A program made the translations under genes and the position numbers. Source: Gordionus sp. m RMFG-2023 (lineage: Eukaryota > Nematomorpha > Gordioida > Chordodea > Parachordodidae). From it: a DNA stretch of 64,000 nucleotides. The notes below the pieces were generated by a model. The model was not told the origin of the DNA. It saw only the letters and a list, made by a program, of their open reading frames with translations, and did no database searches. The stretch lies in contig NC_088775.1 in the NCBI RefSeq assembly GCF_954871325.1, positions 2,837,473 through 2,901,472 on the forward strand, given 5' to 3'. Below, in pieces: positions 1 through 10,406 of this stretch (position 1 is the first letter of the stretch; every line of letters starts with the position of its first letter).

Positions 1-13
1 ACGTCCTGATGGA

Positions 14-431
14 ATGTCCTTGTTCCCCTGGTCAAGGGGTCAGCTCCTGGTTTGGGACTTCACTTGCATTGACCCAAATGCACCATCTAACCATAACGTC
101 GATGCCCTCGCCCTCGCAGAATCCCGGAAAATCATCAAGTACAGTTCCATAGACCCTTCTTCCTTATTCATACCCATCGCCTGCTCAATTCTCACCACCT
201 TCGGTAGCAAAGCTCAACGATTTTTTAAAGAATTAGGCAAAAGGATTCGTGAAAAAAACCGACCAGCCTAAGGAATCCCTCTTCTTAAAACACAAACTTG
301 CTACCGCCATTATTCGCTCTAACTATCAAAACAATGATGCAAAATTTTTGAATTTTTCTTATCTTCTAGGTCCTACATATTTTAATCTAGATACACTTGT
401 TAGCTGTATTCCATTTACAGATACATTTTAA
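14..431 (+). mobile_element. Broken fragment of a mobile-element tail domain
   Basis: The translation contains LVWDFTCIDPNAPS, then a stretch rich in A/E/K, then PIACSILTTFG and KAQRFFKELGKRIR. From memory this resembles a conserved domain that follows reverse transcriptases in many invertebrate retroelement proteins; its D...E...K pattern suggests a restriction-endonuclease-like fold (inference). Only the C-terminal part is present, it is broken (about one break), and the left end is cut by the window. The element family is uncertain, so this is treated as a fossil. Confidence 0.4.
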
Positions 432-1295
432 CGGTATCTATTTACAGATACATTTTTAGCTACGCTATTAACTGAGTATCGTACTAGTTGGATTTGCCAA
501 ATGCTTCCTATTTCTGGCAGTTAGTGCAACTGTAAAAAAAAAATCAACAGTGCAATGAATTTTTTTTTAAAAAAGTAACTAATTAGCAATCAAATTTAAG
601 AATCATTTTTACTTATATCTTATTCGAACTTTAATTAAATTTAAGAATATCATTAACTAATTATAATTTAAAAGGGGTTTGAGATGAGGGTCTTGCTGGG
701 GGAATAATCGAGAAATAAATTATAAAACTATCCATCTAGCAAGATTTTAGGTTATATAAATTAACAAATTCATAAAAATTATGAGTTAAACGGTACTAAA
801 TATATAGAGTTCATTTAGACATGTTTTTATAAAAATATTAGAAAATTTTAGAATAACCCTTCTCAATCATCACCTCAACAAGGCAGGAAAATTTCTGATT
901 CGTCCATCATCAAATATAAAGGAGGAAAATGGGGGGGGGGGGGGGGTAGTTTTTGATTTCATTCATCAACGAATAACCTGTCATTCATGAAAGAGCGCCA
1001 TCAGCTGGTAATATATAAAATTATATATCTAGAAAAATAACACGGGTCAAGAAGGTAATTTACATCTCTCTACATTTTTATTTTATAAAACATTTTAAAA
1101 AAATAATGTATTACTATCAGACAGTGTGGGGGACAATTGAAAATATTACAATTATTCAATATTACAGTCAGGCCTGCGCGAACGAGGGAGCGGGAGCGTT
1201 AGCGGTTTGGCCTTGTCCAACTACATATTCTTTATTGGCAAATTTTGAAGGATCATGTGAATACTTTTACATTACCACCAGGCATGTCAAAAAAC
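432..1295. other. AT-rich spacer, no gene seen
   Basis: No coding signal beyond short AT-rich frames. It holds a run of 16 G at about 931-946 and, near 985-1010, a short match to the subterminal sequence of the family-C MITEs (GCCATCAGCTGG). Confidence 0.5.
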
Positions 1296-2220
1296 TAGGG
1301 CTGTGCCGATATTAAATATCAGATCGGGCCGATACATGTGAAAAACCCGATCCGATCCTTTTACTAAAAATGCAATTCTTAAAACTTTTGAGTAATGAAA
1401 CTTTGAATTATACATCATATAAAAAAATTTTTTAAAAAAATAAATAAATAAAATACATTTTTTCCGAGTTTCAGTGAGTTTCTATTTTACATAAATAATT
1501 TTTTCTTAAATAATTTTTTTTTAAACAATGCAAAAGTTTTATTTATTTTTAATTTTTTTTTAAAAAAAAAACCCCGATTTTTATTATTTATACTTTAAAT
1601 AAAAGAATTATTTTAAATATGGTTTCTGAATTATGGAAATATTTTGATAAAGATAAAGAGAATTTTGCAAAATGCGTTATCTGCGGAATTCTGATTGGGA
1701 GGAATGATGAAAAATTCATTTATTACAACAAATATTCGGAAACATTTAAGGCGATTCCATCAAACGAAATTCGAAGAACTAAATACAAAAAGAACGAGAA
1801 ATATTAGAAAATAAACAAATCAAGATTTGAACCCTGAAAGACAGCCAACAATATCAGCCATTCTTAATAAAACTTATATTTGGAAATATTTTGATTCTTC
1901 TAAAAAATCTAGAAGTTCTTATATTTATTAAAAAAATCTAATATATTATAATTTTATATGTTAAATATCACAATTTTATAAACCAACATAAAATAGATAT
2001 GATATATTATTACATTTATTTTATTTTATCTATTATAATATAATTTTTTTAAATTATTGTTGAAATAAAAAAATTAAATTAAATACATAATTCTTTTGCT
2101 TAAAAAAAATTTTGATTTCTTAATTACATCTGGTTCAAAGAGGGGTGGTAAAAAATAAATATCGGATCGGTTTTGAGCCAATATCGGATTGGTGAAAAAT
2201 ACGTGGATCGGCACACCCTA
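1296..2220 (+). mobile_element. Non-autonomous hAT transposon, family E
   Basis: A 925-bp element with terminal inverted repeats TAGGGCTGTGCCGAT / ATCGGCACACCCTA and further subterminal GATCGG repeats. It is flanked by a perfect 8-bp target duplication CAAAAAAC at 1288-1295 and 2221-2228. An 8-bp duplication and this style of terminus are diagnostic of the hAT superfamily. The interior keeps a broken BED zinc finger but no transposase catalytic domain, so it could move only with help from a full copy elsewhere. A second copy lies at 61319-62172. Confidence 0.85.
1619..1805 (+). pseudogene. Broken BED zinc finger of a hAT transposase
   Basis: The frame starting at 1619 reads SELWKYFDKDKENFAKCVIC, matching the W...C-x2-C first half of a BED finger. 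The second half (TNIRKHLRRFHQTKFEELN, with the H-x4-H pair) is in another frame, so a frameshift lies near 1710-1720. BED fingers are the usual DNA-binding domain at the N-terminus of hAT transposases, which agrees with the 8-bp duplication of the enclosing element. No catalytic DDE region follows. Not functional as read. Confidence 0.65.
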
Positions 2221-2228
2221 CAAAAAAC

Positions 2229-2970
2229 GATTGATCCCAAATGCTGCAAGGAAGCATTTTATTTGGCTAAAGAATTTAAAATAAGTTTCCATTTTAGTAA
2301 CTCTTTGTCATTTGGTTTGATGAATTAATGGAGGTGAATTTATTAAGCAATGTCATGTGGACAAATACTCAATTAGAAATAGCCAATATACTTTTAGAAA
2401 GCATGCAAGAGTTTTTTTTTAAATTATTTTAAGGAAAATGGCATTAAGAATTTCCTTGACTCTAAGAAGAATTTGAAATGTGTTTAGAAGATGAATGCTC
2501 TACTTAAAATTACATCCATTCAAGGATGAAAAGTTCTAAAGCAATTTTCACATTCATTAAAGAAAATACTTTATTTTATGTTTTACAGGATTTCACTGTC
2601 ATAACGTTTCAAGAAGTTGCAACTTTTTAGTAATCATATTGGGGTTTTATTCTATATACCAGCAATTGCACCTAAAATGGAGCTAAAATAAAATTAATGG
2701 ATCCAGATTCATTTGAAGGTGATATGTGCTAGATATTTTAATTAAATTAAAACTATCAAGAAATTTTTTGCAAATAGGTTAAATGACTTGTTCAAAGATA
2801 TCCATTGTTTTGAGAATTATTCCATTTCAATTACTGTCGCATTGGCTGAACGCCAGATCTTAAGCTTATTAAAACTTACTTAAGAGCCAAATGGCACAAA
2901 ACCATCTTGTAAACCTATCCATAATTTAATTTAAAATGATATTACGATGTCATTAGATTGAACTAATAGA
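2229..2970 (+). pseudogene. Decayed hAT-like transposase remnant
   Basis: Many stops. One patch near 2862-2915 reads KLIKTYLRAKWHKTIL, resembling the start of the C-terminal dimerisation region of ZMYM1-like hAT transposases (family pattern KLIKTYLRSTM). Upstream text has scattered transposase-like words in different frames. It abuts the hAT element at 1296-2220 but lies outside its target duplication, so it is an older, separate insertion. Weak evidence. Confidence 0.3.
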
Positions 2971-2989
2971 ATATCCTTTTTCACAAATA

Positions 2990-3535
2990 AATGGGGGATG
3001 GGGGGGGGGATAAACATTTTCAATTTTTATAATTATATAATTAGCTTATGATTTTAATAAGGCACATGCCTTATACTAATTTATAAGTATTAATTTATGA
3101 ATAAAATTTAATAAATTTTGCCATACTTTAGTTTAGGCTAGAATATGAAAAAATTATTAAATAAGCTTAAGTAAACTATATTCTTTTTAAAAGGAAAACT
3201 AATTAATTTTTTTGCCATGGGCTACCAAATATCTTGGCATAGAAAGTGTTTTCTTATATGTTTTATTTTTTAATTATTATATAGCTTTTTTTATGATGCA
3301 AAATATTAATATTTCAATAAGTGATTATTATATTTACATATGAAATTAATTTAGCCACTACTACTATTTAACTAATAAAACCAATGTAATAAATTTACAA
3401 ATCTTTGGCATGTGTATGACAAATTCAAATAAAAGAAAAATTGTTTAAAATTGACATTGAAGAGATAAATTATTTTTAACAAATGCAATTAGATAATTAT
3501 TATTTAATAAAGAAAAAAAATTAAATTTTCATAAA
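2990..3535. other. AT-rich spacer, no gene seen
   Basis: Starts with a G run at about 3001-3009 followed by very AT-rich sequence. I looked on the minus strand for a further LAMTOR5 3' exon here and found none that I could support. Confidence 0.4.
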
Positions 3536-3543
3536 AGTTCCAT

Positions 3544-3715
3544 GCAGTGTTGAACAGCTCAATTTGAGCCAATTTTTAAAAATGGCTAACTCAACGTTTT
3601 ATTCAGAAAAATATTACCTAAGCCTAAATATTTTGCAGATGATACAAAGGTTTGGAAATCTATTAGCAAAATCTCGAGGCTTGAGCAATAACTTTCTGGC
3701 TAGCCATTTAATACT
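3544..3715. mobile_element. Family-A MITE (hAT-like), copy 1
   Basis: Shares the family core (TTTTTAAAAATGGCTAACTCAA, AAATCTCGAGGCTTGAG) with at least thirteen other copies in the window. The 8-bp target duplication AGTTCCAT at 3536-3543 and 3716-3723 is exact. The left end GCAGTGTTG fits the family terminus; the right end has decayed. It lies just downstream of the LAMTOR5 candidate. Confidence 0.8.
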
Positions 3716-3739
3716 AGTTCCATATCACTATAAGAACAA

Positions 3740-3755
3740 CTAGTTCAACATAAAT
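3740..3755 (-). CDS. LAMTOR5: LAMTOR5 candidate, possible last exon
   Basis: A good acceptor (ATATATTAACAG) would add only FMLN and a stop after a 57-nt intron. The usual C-terminal strand of the family (ITVAVHK in human) is not visible, so either the tail is shortened or the true last exon was missed. The family-A MITE begins 24 bp further on. Confidence 0.25.
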
Positions 3756-3812
3756 CTGTTAATATATATTAGACAGCATGGTAATAAGGCAATTTTATAT
3801 TAATTTACCTAC

Positions 3813-3966
3813 CCTAGTTTTGAATTTATTGTGATTAATTCATTATCACTCTCACCAATATCAATCAATTTTTCGACATCGTCTTTATTTTGATTAAAAA
3901 GAGAGAAGGATAAATTAGAAATTTCGGAAACTATTCCAGATATCTCTTTGTTAACTTTACCTCTAT
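3813..3966 (-). CDS. LAMTOR5: LAMTOR5 candidate, exon 3
   Basis: Encodes HRGKVNKEISGIVSEISNL followed by a stretch ending GESDNELITINSKL. It aligns with human CRGTLSDEHAGVISVLAQ and LESDNGNIMIQK. The 42-nt intron before it (3967-4008, GTAATT...CATTTTAG) carries an in-frame TAA, so splicing is required if the gene is alive. The exon ends just before GTAGGT; without splicing it stops three bases later. Confidence 0.55.
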
Positions 3967-4008
3967 CTAAAATGGAAGTTAAATCATAATTTTATGGAAA
4001 TAAATTAC

Positions 4009-4073
4009 GCCCAACGCAATATCCTTTACTATCCGTTATAATAAGCCATTCAATGTTGGAATCTTCTGCTATT
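4009..4073 (-). CDS. LAMTOR5: LAMTOR5 candidate, exon 2
   Basis: Encodes IAEDSNIEWLIITDSKGYCVG after a proposed 33-nt intron (4074-4106, GTATTT...TTTTTAG). It aligns with human PSIVGVLCTDSQGLNLG, including the TDS-G turn of the roadblock fold. The 33-nt segment is a multiple of three without a stop and could instead be coding, but removing it gives the better fit to family length. Phase: the preceding 2 nt plus the first base here make one Lys codon. Confidence 0.55.
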
Positions 4074-4106
4074 CTAAAAATAATGATGGTTACTCTTTTA
4101 AAATAC

Positions 4107-4150
4107 TTATCATACATTTTATCCAAAACATTTTCAAAAGACGTCTCCAT
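4107..4150 (-). CDS. LAMTOR5: LAMTOR5 candidate, exon 1
   Basis: Encodes METSFENVLDKMYD plus two bases, starting at the ATG at 4150. It aligns with the human LAMTOR5 start MEATLEQHLEDTM. The donor is GTATTT. LAMTOR5 (HBXIP) is the small roadblock-fold subunit of Ragulator, which anchors Rag GTPases on the lysosome for mTORC1 amino-acid sensing (family knowledge). Confidence 0.55.
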
Positions 4151-5446
4151 CAAAAAAAAATTTTTTCAACCTTACCATAAAGTGTAAAAAAATAGCTAAG
4201 GAATGTTTAACTGAGGGTAGTTTTGATTAGTTGAGATATACTTCGAATTAAACAAGTATCAATATGGGCTAAAATTTAAGATTTGAAGGATATAGACTAA
4301 TATTAAGTATGTTAAAAAATTAATAAAATTAATTACCATATTAATAATACTTTAGTAATATCAAACAGGTGGTCGATTCAAAAATTAAAATTATATCGAA
4401 AGAAGTAAAATATCTATTTTTATAACTTTCTTTATTAGAGGATTGTGTTAATACATTCGAAATTTATTTTATATTATATTAACCTACGGACATGTTATAT
4501 TATTTCTTTCACCTAACATAATATTAATCTAATAGATACATTGATTGTTATTTACTTTTGAAAAGTATGAATATATAGAATTTGTTAGGTTACTAGTGAG
4601 TTAGATATATTTTTTAATAGATAAATTTAAAATAAAGTTATTTTGTACATCATTTTCAATTTTTACACCATATTAGCAGATTGTATAAATTGTAGATCTT
4701 GGAATGTATTTATTATAAATTATATAAGAGTCTAAAAAGCTTAGATAAGTTGTAGGAATATTAAAATAAGTATTTTAATGGTAAAGGTATTGAACGTTTT
4801 GATGATCAAAATTACGAGATTTTTGTGGTGCTTTAACCAACGTTCTTGAATCTAAAATACCAAAAATAAACGGGCAAATTGGCAAAGAACGGTCGGAGCC
4901 GCTCCACACGGCCATCCATTGTTTATTTATTTTCATTATTAGACATAACTAAAATGTGGGGTTCACAAGAAACGATTGGTGCTCTACTATGGTAAAATCG
5001 TTAGTTTTAGGGCATATATATTTTTCCATTTTTATTAAACGGAGTTTTCGCAAGCAACGACAGAAACCGTGTCACAGACAAATCCGTAATTTTGGGGGTA
5101 TATTTATTTAATGGTAGACATAAATTAACACGTTAAAAATTTTTTATTTCATTATCAGAATCAAGGTATACAATTATATAAAGCAATTGGGTTTATATTT
5201 AAAAAATAACGTCGACAAAAACAAAACTTTGAAAAATAAAATAAGTAGAAACTCGTAAAATTCATTCACCTATATAAAAAACGAGTGGTTTCTTTTCAAG
5301 CTTTTATATCTACCCCCACCCCCTGGTCATTCCCGTCTTAGTTATAAAAAAAATTACTCATTTAAATTATTAGAAAACAAAACGTGTATACAATATTTAA
5401 AAAAACAATCGCAACAGGTTTGGTCTGGTTTTGTTCATCATAAAGA
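4151..5446. other. AT-rich intergenic spacer
   Basis: No coding frame or recognisable element seen. It includes the upstream region of the minus-strand LAMTOR5 candidate; no TATA box or other core promoter element stands out. Confidence 0.4.
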
Positions 5447-5584
5447 TGGAAAAAATTTTCGTCAAAATAAAGCATTTAAACATAGCAGGTGCCGACAATT
5501 TAGATACTACAGCCCTCGATTCCATCAGAAAATTACTATGGTTGTCAAAACACGTCTGGCCTAAAAAAAAATTTAAAATATAAA
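5447..5584 (+). CDS. Unrecognised small ORF, possible first exon
   Basis: An ATG opens a 45-codon frame containing HLNIAGADNLDTTALDSIRK and LLWLSKHVWPKKK. Its codon use is less AT-driven than the surroundings, which is why it is listed. Two downstream blocks look like exons with good acceptors: 5732-5789 (GSHSKPIRTLIPGGNLKK or, in another frame, RKPFQTNQNSNTRRKFKK) and 5836-5922 (KIEKVFLLLNVYTQYIFKKA, then a stop). I cannot fix one consistent splice path or identify the family. It may be a small gene or chance. Confidence 0.25.
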
Positions 5585-5929
5585 AATATTTTTAATTAAT
5601 TGAACAAATTTTTATAAATTTAAAAAATAAATATATCTCTAATTGTTTTGTCCCAGTCCCCTAAAAGTTATAGTTATCTCTTCATTTTGAAAAAGAAAAC
5701 CTATTTTATTTTTTTGTAAATAATTTTTAGGCAGGAAGCCATTCCAAACCAATCAGAACTCTAATACCAGGCGGAAATTTAAAAAAAGTATAATTGAAAT
5801 CTTAGCAATCACATTCTTCCTTCCTTCCTTTCTAGGAAAAATAGAAAAAGTGTTTCTGCTGCTTAATGTTTATACCCAATATATTTTTAAAAAAGCAAGA
5901 AGTGTGAATCCAAATTTTTAGAATGGTTA

Positions 5930-8153
5930 TTACACTTGTATGTTATTTGCATGAACAAATTTTAAATATTAATTTTAGCTTAGTTTTCAGATAAAACTAA
6001 AATGCTATTTTATTAAATATATCAGTACTCTTCAAAAATCGGCACCCAACTGCTATGTGTATTTATTACAGCAAAAACTTAGTTAAGTGCTAAACATTTC
6101 TGAATATCTGATCAAAATTCTGAAAAAGCAAATTTTATTTGGCAAATTTAAAATTAATATATATATATATATATATATTATTGATAATCATATTTATCAA
6201 TCATAATAATATATTTTTATACCCCTTTGTGATAATACCTGGAAAGAACAAAGAATAAAATTTTATTTAATCTATTTTTTATTGTTGATTATTGATTTTT
6301 CGTTTCAAAGAATCTTTTTTGCAGTTTAATTTACAAGTTTTATTTTCCCGAGATTAAAATAATATATTTTTAAATCAAAAAATCTAAAAAAAAAATTTGA
6401 CTAAACTGAGTGAGAATTGACATCATAACTCCAATAATAACGATGAAAACTTCAAATTTTTTTTATTTTATGATTATATAAGTTATAAATTAATCCAAAG
6501 AATTATGCTCCTATTTCGTTTTATTTTTAAATTTAAAAAACTAAAATTTTAAATTTACGCCATCTAACGGAAATTTATTTATTATTTTAAAACTTTTATA
6601 TATGGGTCTTATATTTATATAATATATGTGTTCTATACATATTATATTTTTATGCATTACCTTTTCTTCCATAATCTATTTTATTTATTTAGATAATTTT
6701 TAATTTTGGATAAATTTATACAATATAAATATTTTTTAAAAAAAAATATTTTTAAAATATAATAGGTAGCCCATAAAATAAAACAACCAATTCTTCCTTC
6801 TATCCAGAATATTTTAAAATATTTGCTAAATACGTAAAATTAGCCATGGAATAATTGATTTTCAAATTTTTTTTATATTATAAATTTTATTAGGCAAGTA
6901 ATCAACATGGCGTTAATGGCTTATCCAGCTGATTTGCATTTTTAACAAAGAATTATGGATTTGTTTTCAACATTTTGGAAAAAGTTACGAGCCGCCATTA
7001 CATTTCAAAATATTCTTGAATAATATCAAATATAATTCCAATTTTCGAGTATCTATAAAAAACTTTCAACAATTTAATCACCAATAATTCTTCAACACCA
7101 ACCTGACTGAACAAGAATACAAAGCGACGATTTGATGACAGAATCTTTTAAATACTCCAATCTTTAATCGTCAAAATCATAGGAATATTCACGTGATCTG
7201 CACTCAACCATTTCCGCAAATTAATCCTTCACAACATTCGCATTGCTACAGTTAACTAATTATAATATTTAAAATTTTTTGAGATTTTTTACATTTGGAT
7301 TGAAAGAAAAAATAAACATATTTTTATTTAAGTGAAAATTTCTCGCTGATGTAAACAAATGATCGAATAAATAATAATAACTTTAAAAAAAAAAAAGAAT
7401 AAAATTCGAAAATTTTCTCATATGTAGTGTTGTTTGAAAAGATCGAAACGGGTGGATTTAATCTAAATGAAGTCATGTAAGTTCTAAAGATTTTGCAAAC
7501 AGCTGGCAGAAATGCCTGGGGGACATCTCTTTTTTTTGCCAAATCTCTTATAATCTATCTCGGGCCATTTTAAAAAAATTGACCCCACTACCCATGAGCA
7601 TGGGGTAACATTTTGCGTTAGTTTCTCGGTCTCAGCGAGGAATGGGAGTGTTTAGGTGGCACCGATACAAATTTTATAAAAGAAATGTTGTAAATTAGTT
7701 TAGGGATTACACACAGTACACAACTTTATTTTAACAAAACAAAAAAAATTGAAAAGTTTAATATACATATATAATTACCGTTTTGTGTTAACTTAATAGC
7801 CGCAAACAAGATATTACTAACAAAATGTAATGACTGTTGTGAAAGAAAAAAATGTAATATGATTCTATAAGTAAATAAAGTAATACAAATATATAGTAAA
7901 ATTAATTTTTCGGAAATTGTCTTTTAAAAAATATTAAAATATATATATAATAATTTATTTTTTAAAAAATATTTGCAAAATTGTTTTTTTTTAAAAAATA
8001 TTTTGGATGAAAAAAACTTTAAAAAACCATATTTTTGTTTCTTATAATAAAATGGTTTTTTTTGTGCTAATGTAAGCAATTTTATAAAGGAAGAAATAAA
8101 TAATATATATTAAATAACAATATAAAATTATTTGAACAAAAATTTTTTTTTTC
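5930..8153. other. AT-rich intergenic spacer
   Basis: Contains a short (AT)n tract near 6160-6179 and a piece like the family-C MITE interior at about 6905-6945. On the minus strand, 7070-7245 reads a protein-like patch (WLSADHVNIPMILTIKDW) interrupted by stops that I cannot assign. A fragment reminiscent of family A lies near 7500-7585. No intact gene seen. Confidence 0.4.
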
Positions 8154-8244
8154 ATGATAATTTGGGCATTCAAAAAATATCTGTTATGGACATGTATATT
8201 CTGTGCATTTACTGTATTCTACATGGAATTCTTAAATTATAAAA
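8154..8244 (+). CDS. Carbohydrate sulfotransferase, exon 1 (signal anchor)
   Basis: ATG at 8154 opens MIIWAFKKYLLWTCIFCAF, continuing TVFYMEFLNYK: a short basic cytosolic tail followed by a hydrophobic segment, the classic type II signal anchor of Golgi sulfotransferases. It ends with one base of a codon before an excellent donor GTATGTAATG. Too short to stand out as an open frame; found by working upstream from the large exon. Confidence 0.7.
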
Positions 8245-8370
8245 GTATGTAATGTCATAAATTATTTAACATTTTTTTTTGTTTTCCAAAATCAATAAAA
8301 TGTCAATAAATTATACATTCAATCATTTTTTTTTTGAATCAAATCTCTAGAAATTAATATTTTATTTTAG

Positions 8371-8450
8371 CACAAAATTATATAGATTTAATAAAATGTT
8401 TGCGAAAATTGAATCCGTATGAATATTTGTCAAATATCACCAATTCCGAG
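8371..8450 (+). CDS. Carbohydrate sulfotransferase, exon 2 (stem)
   Basis: Preceded by a strong acceptor (TATTTTATTTTAG). The first two bases complete a Thr codon with exon 1, then QNYIDLIKCLRKLNPYEYL and SNITNSE follow in an open frame to the donor GTAAAT. The NIT sequon agrees with a lumenal stem. The following intron is only 56 nt (8451-8506). Confidence 0.65.
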
Positions 8451-8506
8451 GTAAATAAATACATTTATTTATTTTTTTAAAATTATATCGGATCTCATTC
8501 AAAAAG

Positions 8507-9586
8507 ATACAATACGAGTATCTTAAAAAGAAATATAATGTATCGAGATACGACCCTCATGAACACCTTAATTTAAGCGAAGATATATTGGACACCGTTA
8601 GAATAGGCTGGCTGAAACACGTCTGTTCGACCATATCACCTTTATACTCGGTGATGAATGATTACGCTCAATCCCATCAAATCGTAGACGAGGCAAGGGG
8701 GGTAATGTATTGTTACGTGCCTAAGGCTTCCTCGACTTCTTGGAAGAGCTTCTTCATGGTTTCCAATAATTTATCCTACAAAACGTTACTCGAATCTTCT
8801 ATGACTCCCAATAATTCTTTCGGACCCTACGTGGATGGATTTAAGTTTAGAATACTATCGAATCTCGTCATGAATGGTGATAACTATGAAGCAAGAAAAT
8901 ACCTAAAATTTATGTTCGTGAGAAATCCCATAGGCAGATTAATGTCGGCCTACAGAAGCAAGTTCGAATGGAAGAACGAGTATTTTATAGCGCGTTATGG
9001 TAGTTACATAGAATTGCTAGCTTCAAATAATTTGAGCGAAATCGGTGGCAAGAATTTTGACGCGGTATTTAAACCGGGAAAGCTATCTTATAATAATGAA
9101 AGCGTCACTTTCTTGAAATTCGTCAAATTCCTTTTAAATATCCGTTACTTGAGGAACGAAACATCGAGGGAGTACCTCATGAACGAACATTGGAGACCCT
9201 ATTCGGATATCTGTGCTCCGTGCAGCCACGGATTAGACTTCATCGGTAAACAAGAATCGCTGGTGCGGGATGTGAAGAAAATACTGGAGTTAACGGGATG
9301 GGACACCCTAGATTACAATCCGTTTAAACAATATTTTACTTTTATCGAAGATGGCGGCGATCATTATATTAGTTCGAATAATCTGAGTGACGCTCATTCG
9401 CGTACCTTGATCGATTTAAGGAAGAATAACACAATTTCGCGCGATTATTCCGATTACGACGAGATGTTACTCCAGTCACTCCCAGAGGATTTGCGCGTGG
9501 GTTTGATTAGCCTTTATAAAAGTGACTACCTACTTTTTTACCCCCTCGATCCGTTATTCCGTAAATATTTACACCGGCTCGTGTAG
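8507..9586 (+). CDS. Carbohydrate sulfotransferase, exon 3 (catalytic)
   Basis: Catalytic part of a Sulfotransfer_2 family enzyme (HNK-1 / chondroitin / dermatan type), which moves sulfate from PAPS to a sugar hydroxyl in the Golgi lumen. Visible motifs: the 5'-phosphosulfate loop VPKASSTSWK (about residues 128-137 of the joined protein), the 3'-phosphate motif FVRNPIGRLMSAYRSKF (about 194), and HWRPYSDICAPC then DFIGK (about 286-305) with the family cysteines. With exons 1 and 2 the protein is about 416 residues, normal for the family. The exon frame is open from the acceptor at 8506. The sugar acceptor cannot be told from sequence. An AATAAA lies about 10 bp after the stop. Confidence 0.9.
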   Translation: MQYEYLKKKYNVSRYDPHEHLNLSEDILDTVRIGWLKHVCSTISPLYSVMNDYAQSHQIVDEARGVMYCYVPKASSTSWKSFFMVSNNLSYKTLLESSMTPNNSFGPYVDGFKFRILSNLVMNGDNYEARKYLKFMFVRNPIGRLMSAYRSKFEWKNEYFIARYGSYIELLASNNLSEIGGKNFDAVFKPGKLSYNNESVTFLKFVKFLLNIRYLRNETSREYLMNEHWRPYSDICAPCSHGLDFIGKQESLVRDVKKILELTGWDTLDYNPFKQYFTFIEDGGDHYISSNNLSDAHSRTLIDLRKNNTISRDYSDYDEMLLQSLPEDLRVGLISLYKSDYLLFYPLDPLFRKYLHRLV

Positions 9587-10406
9587 TTCATAAGTAATAA
9601 ATGCGTAAATCGAAACTGGTAATGATTGACGTTATTATTAATTATGTACATTCATATTATTATAATTTACTTTTACGTTTTATATGTTTTAAAAACTCGT
9701 GAATGTATGAAAAAAAAAATTATATAATTTTTATAAATGAGAAGAGTGTATATTAAAGAAAGATAGAAAAATAAAATATTATTTACTGATAATATATACC
9801 TTTCGTAACTTAAATCTCGTGTTTGATTGACGGGTAAGGGAAACTGAGATAAATCAAATTTGACAACCGATCAGAAACTAGCATCTTACTTTAGGACATA
9901 TATAGGTAGGATAAGTCAATCATTTTTAGGTATAAAATATGAGACGTTATTAGGCGTCAAAATTTAATATATAATTTTTATAGACGGTATTTACCTAATG
10001 GTGAGAAAAGATGTTAACGATTTTGAAGTCTTGATGTAAAGTAACGTCGTTACCTTTTTTTTAAAGAAAAGGAACGCCATTCATAACTTTCATTCTAACA
10101 AATTATTTATTTTTTTTAAATTTTTATAAATAATTTTAAGCCGAGTTTTTTAAATCATCAGATCAACCACCAAATTTCTTCATTTTTATTTTAAATGTGT
10201 CAATCAAGATTTGTTTAAATAAAAAGAAAATTGTTTTTTAAAAAAAAGAAACGAAAATTAACAATGAAATAAAACCTAATCAAAAAAAACGAGAATAAAA
10301 TTACTCAAAATAACAATGACACTGCATACTAGACAAACCCAAATAGGGTGCCCTCATTTTCAAATTTTTTTTAGCCTATACTATAAACCAATTAAGTATC
10401 CAAATC
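9587..10406. other. 3' flank of sulfotransferase and spacer
   Basis: AATAAA near 9596 and AATAAAA near 9770 are candidate poly(A) signals for the sulfotransferase. The rest is AT-rich sequence without a gene. Confidence 0.4.

Noticed and set aside
1106-1315. 69-codon frame as a gene
   Set aside because: It runs into the left end of the hAT element and has no recognisable content or supporting splice context.
7070-7245. Minus-strand protein-like patch WLSADHVNIPMILTIKDW
   Set aside because: Interrupted by stops with no workable splice path or recognisable family; may be a relic but cannot be supported.
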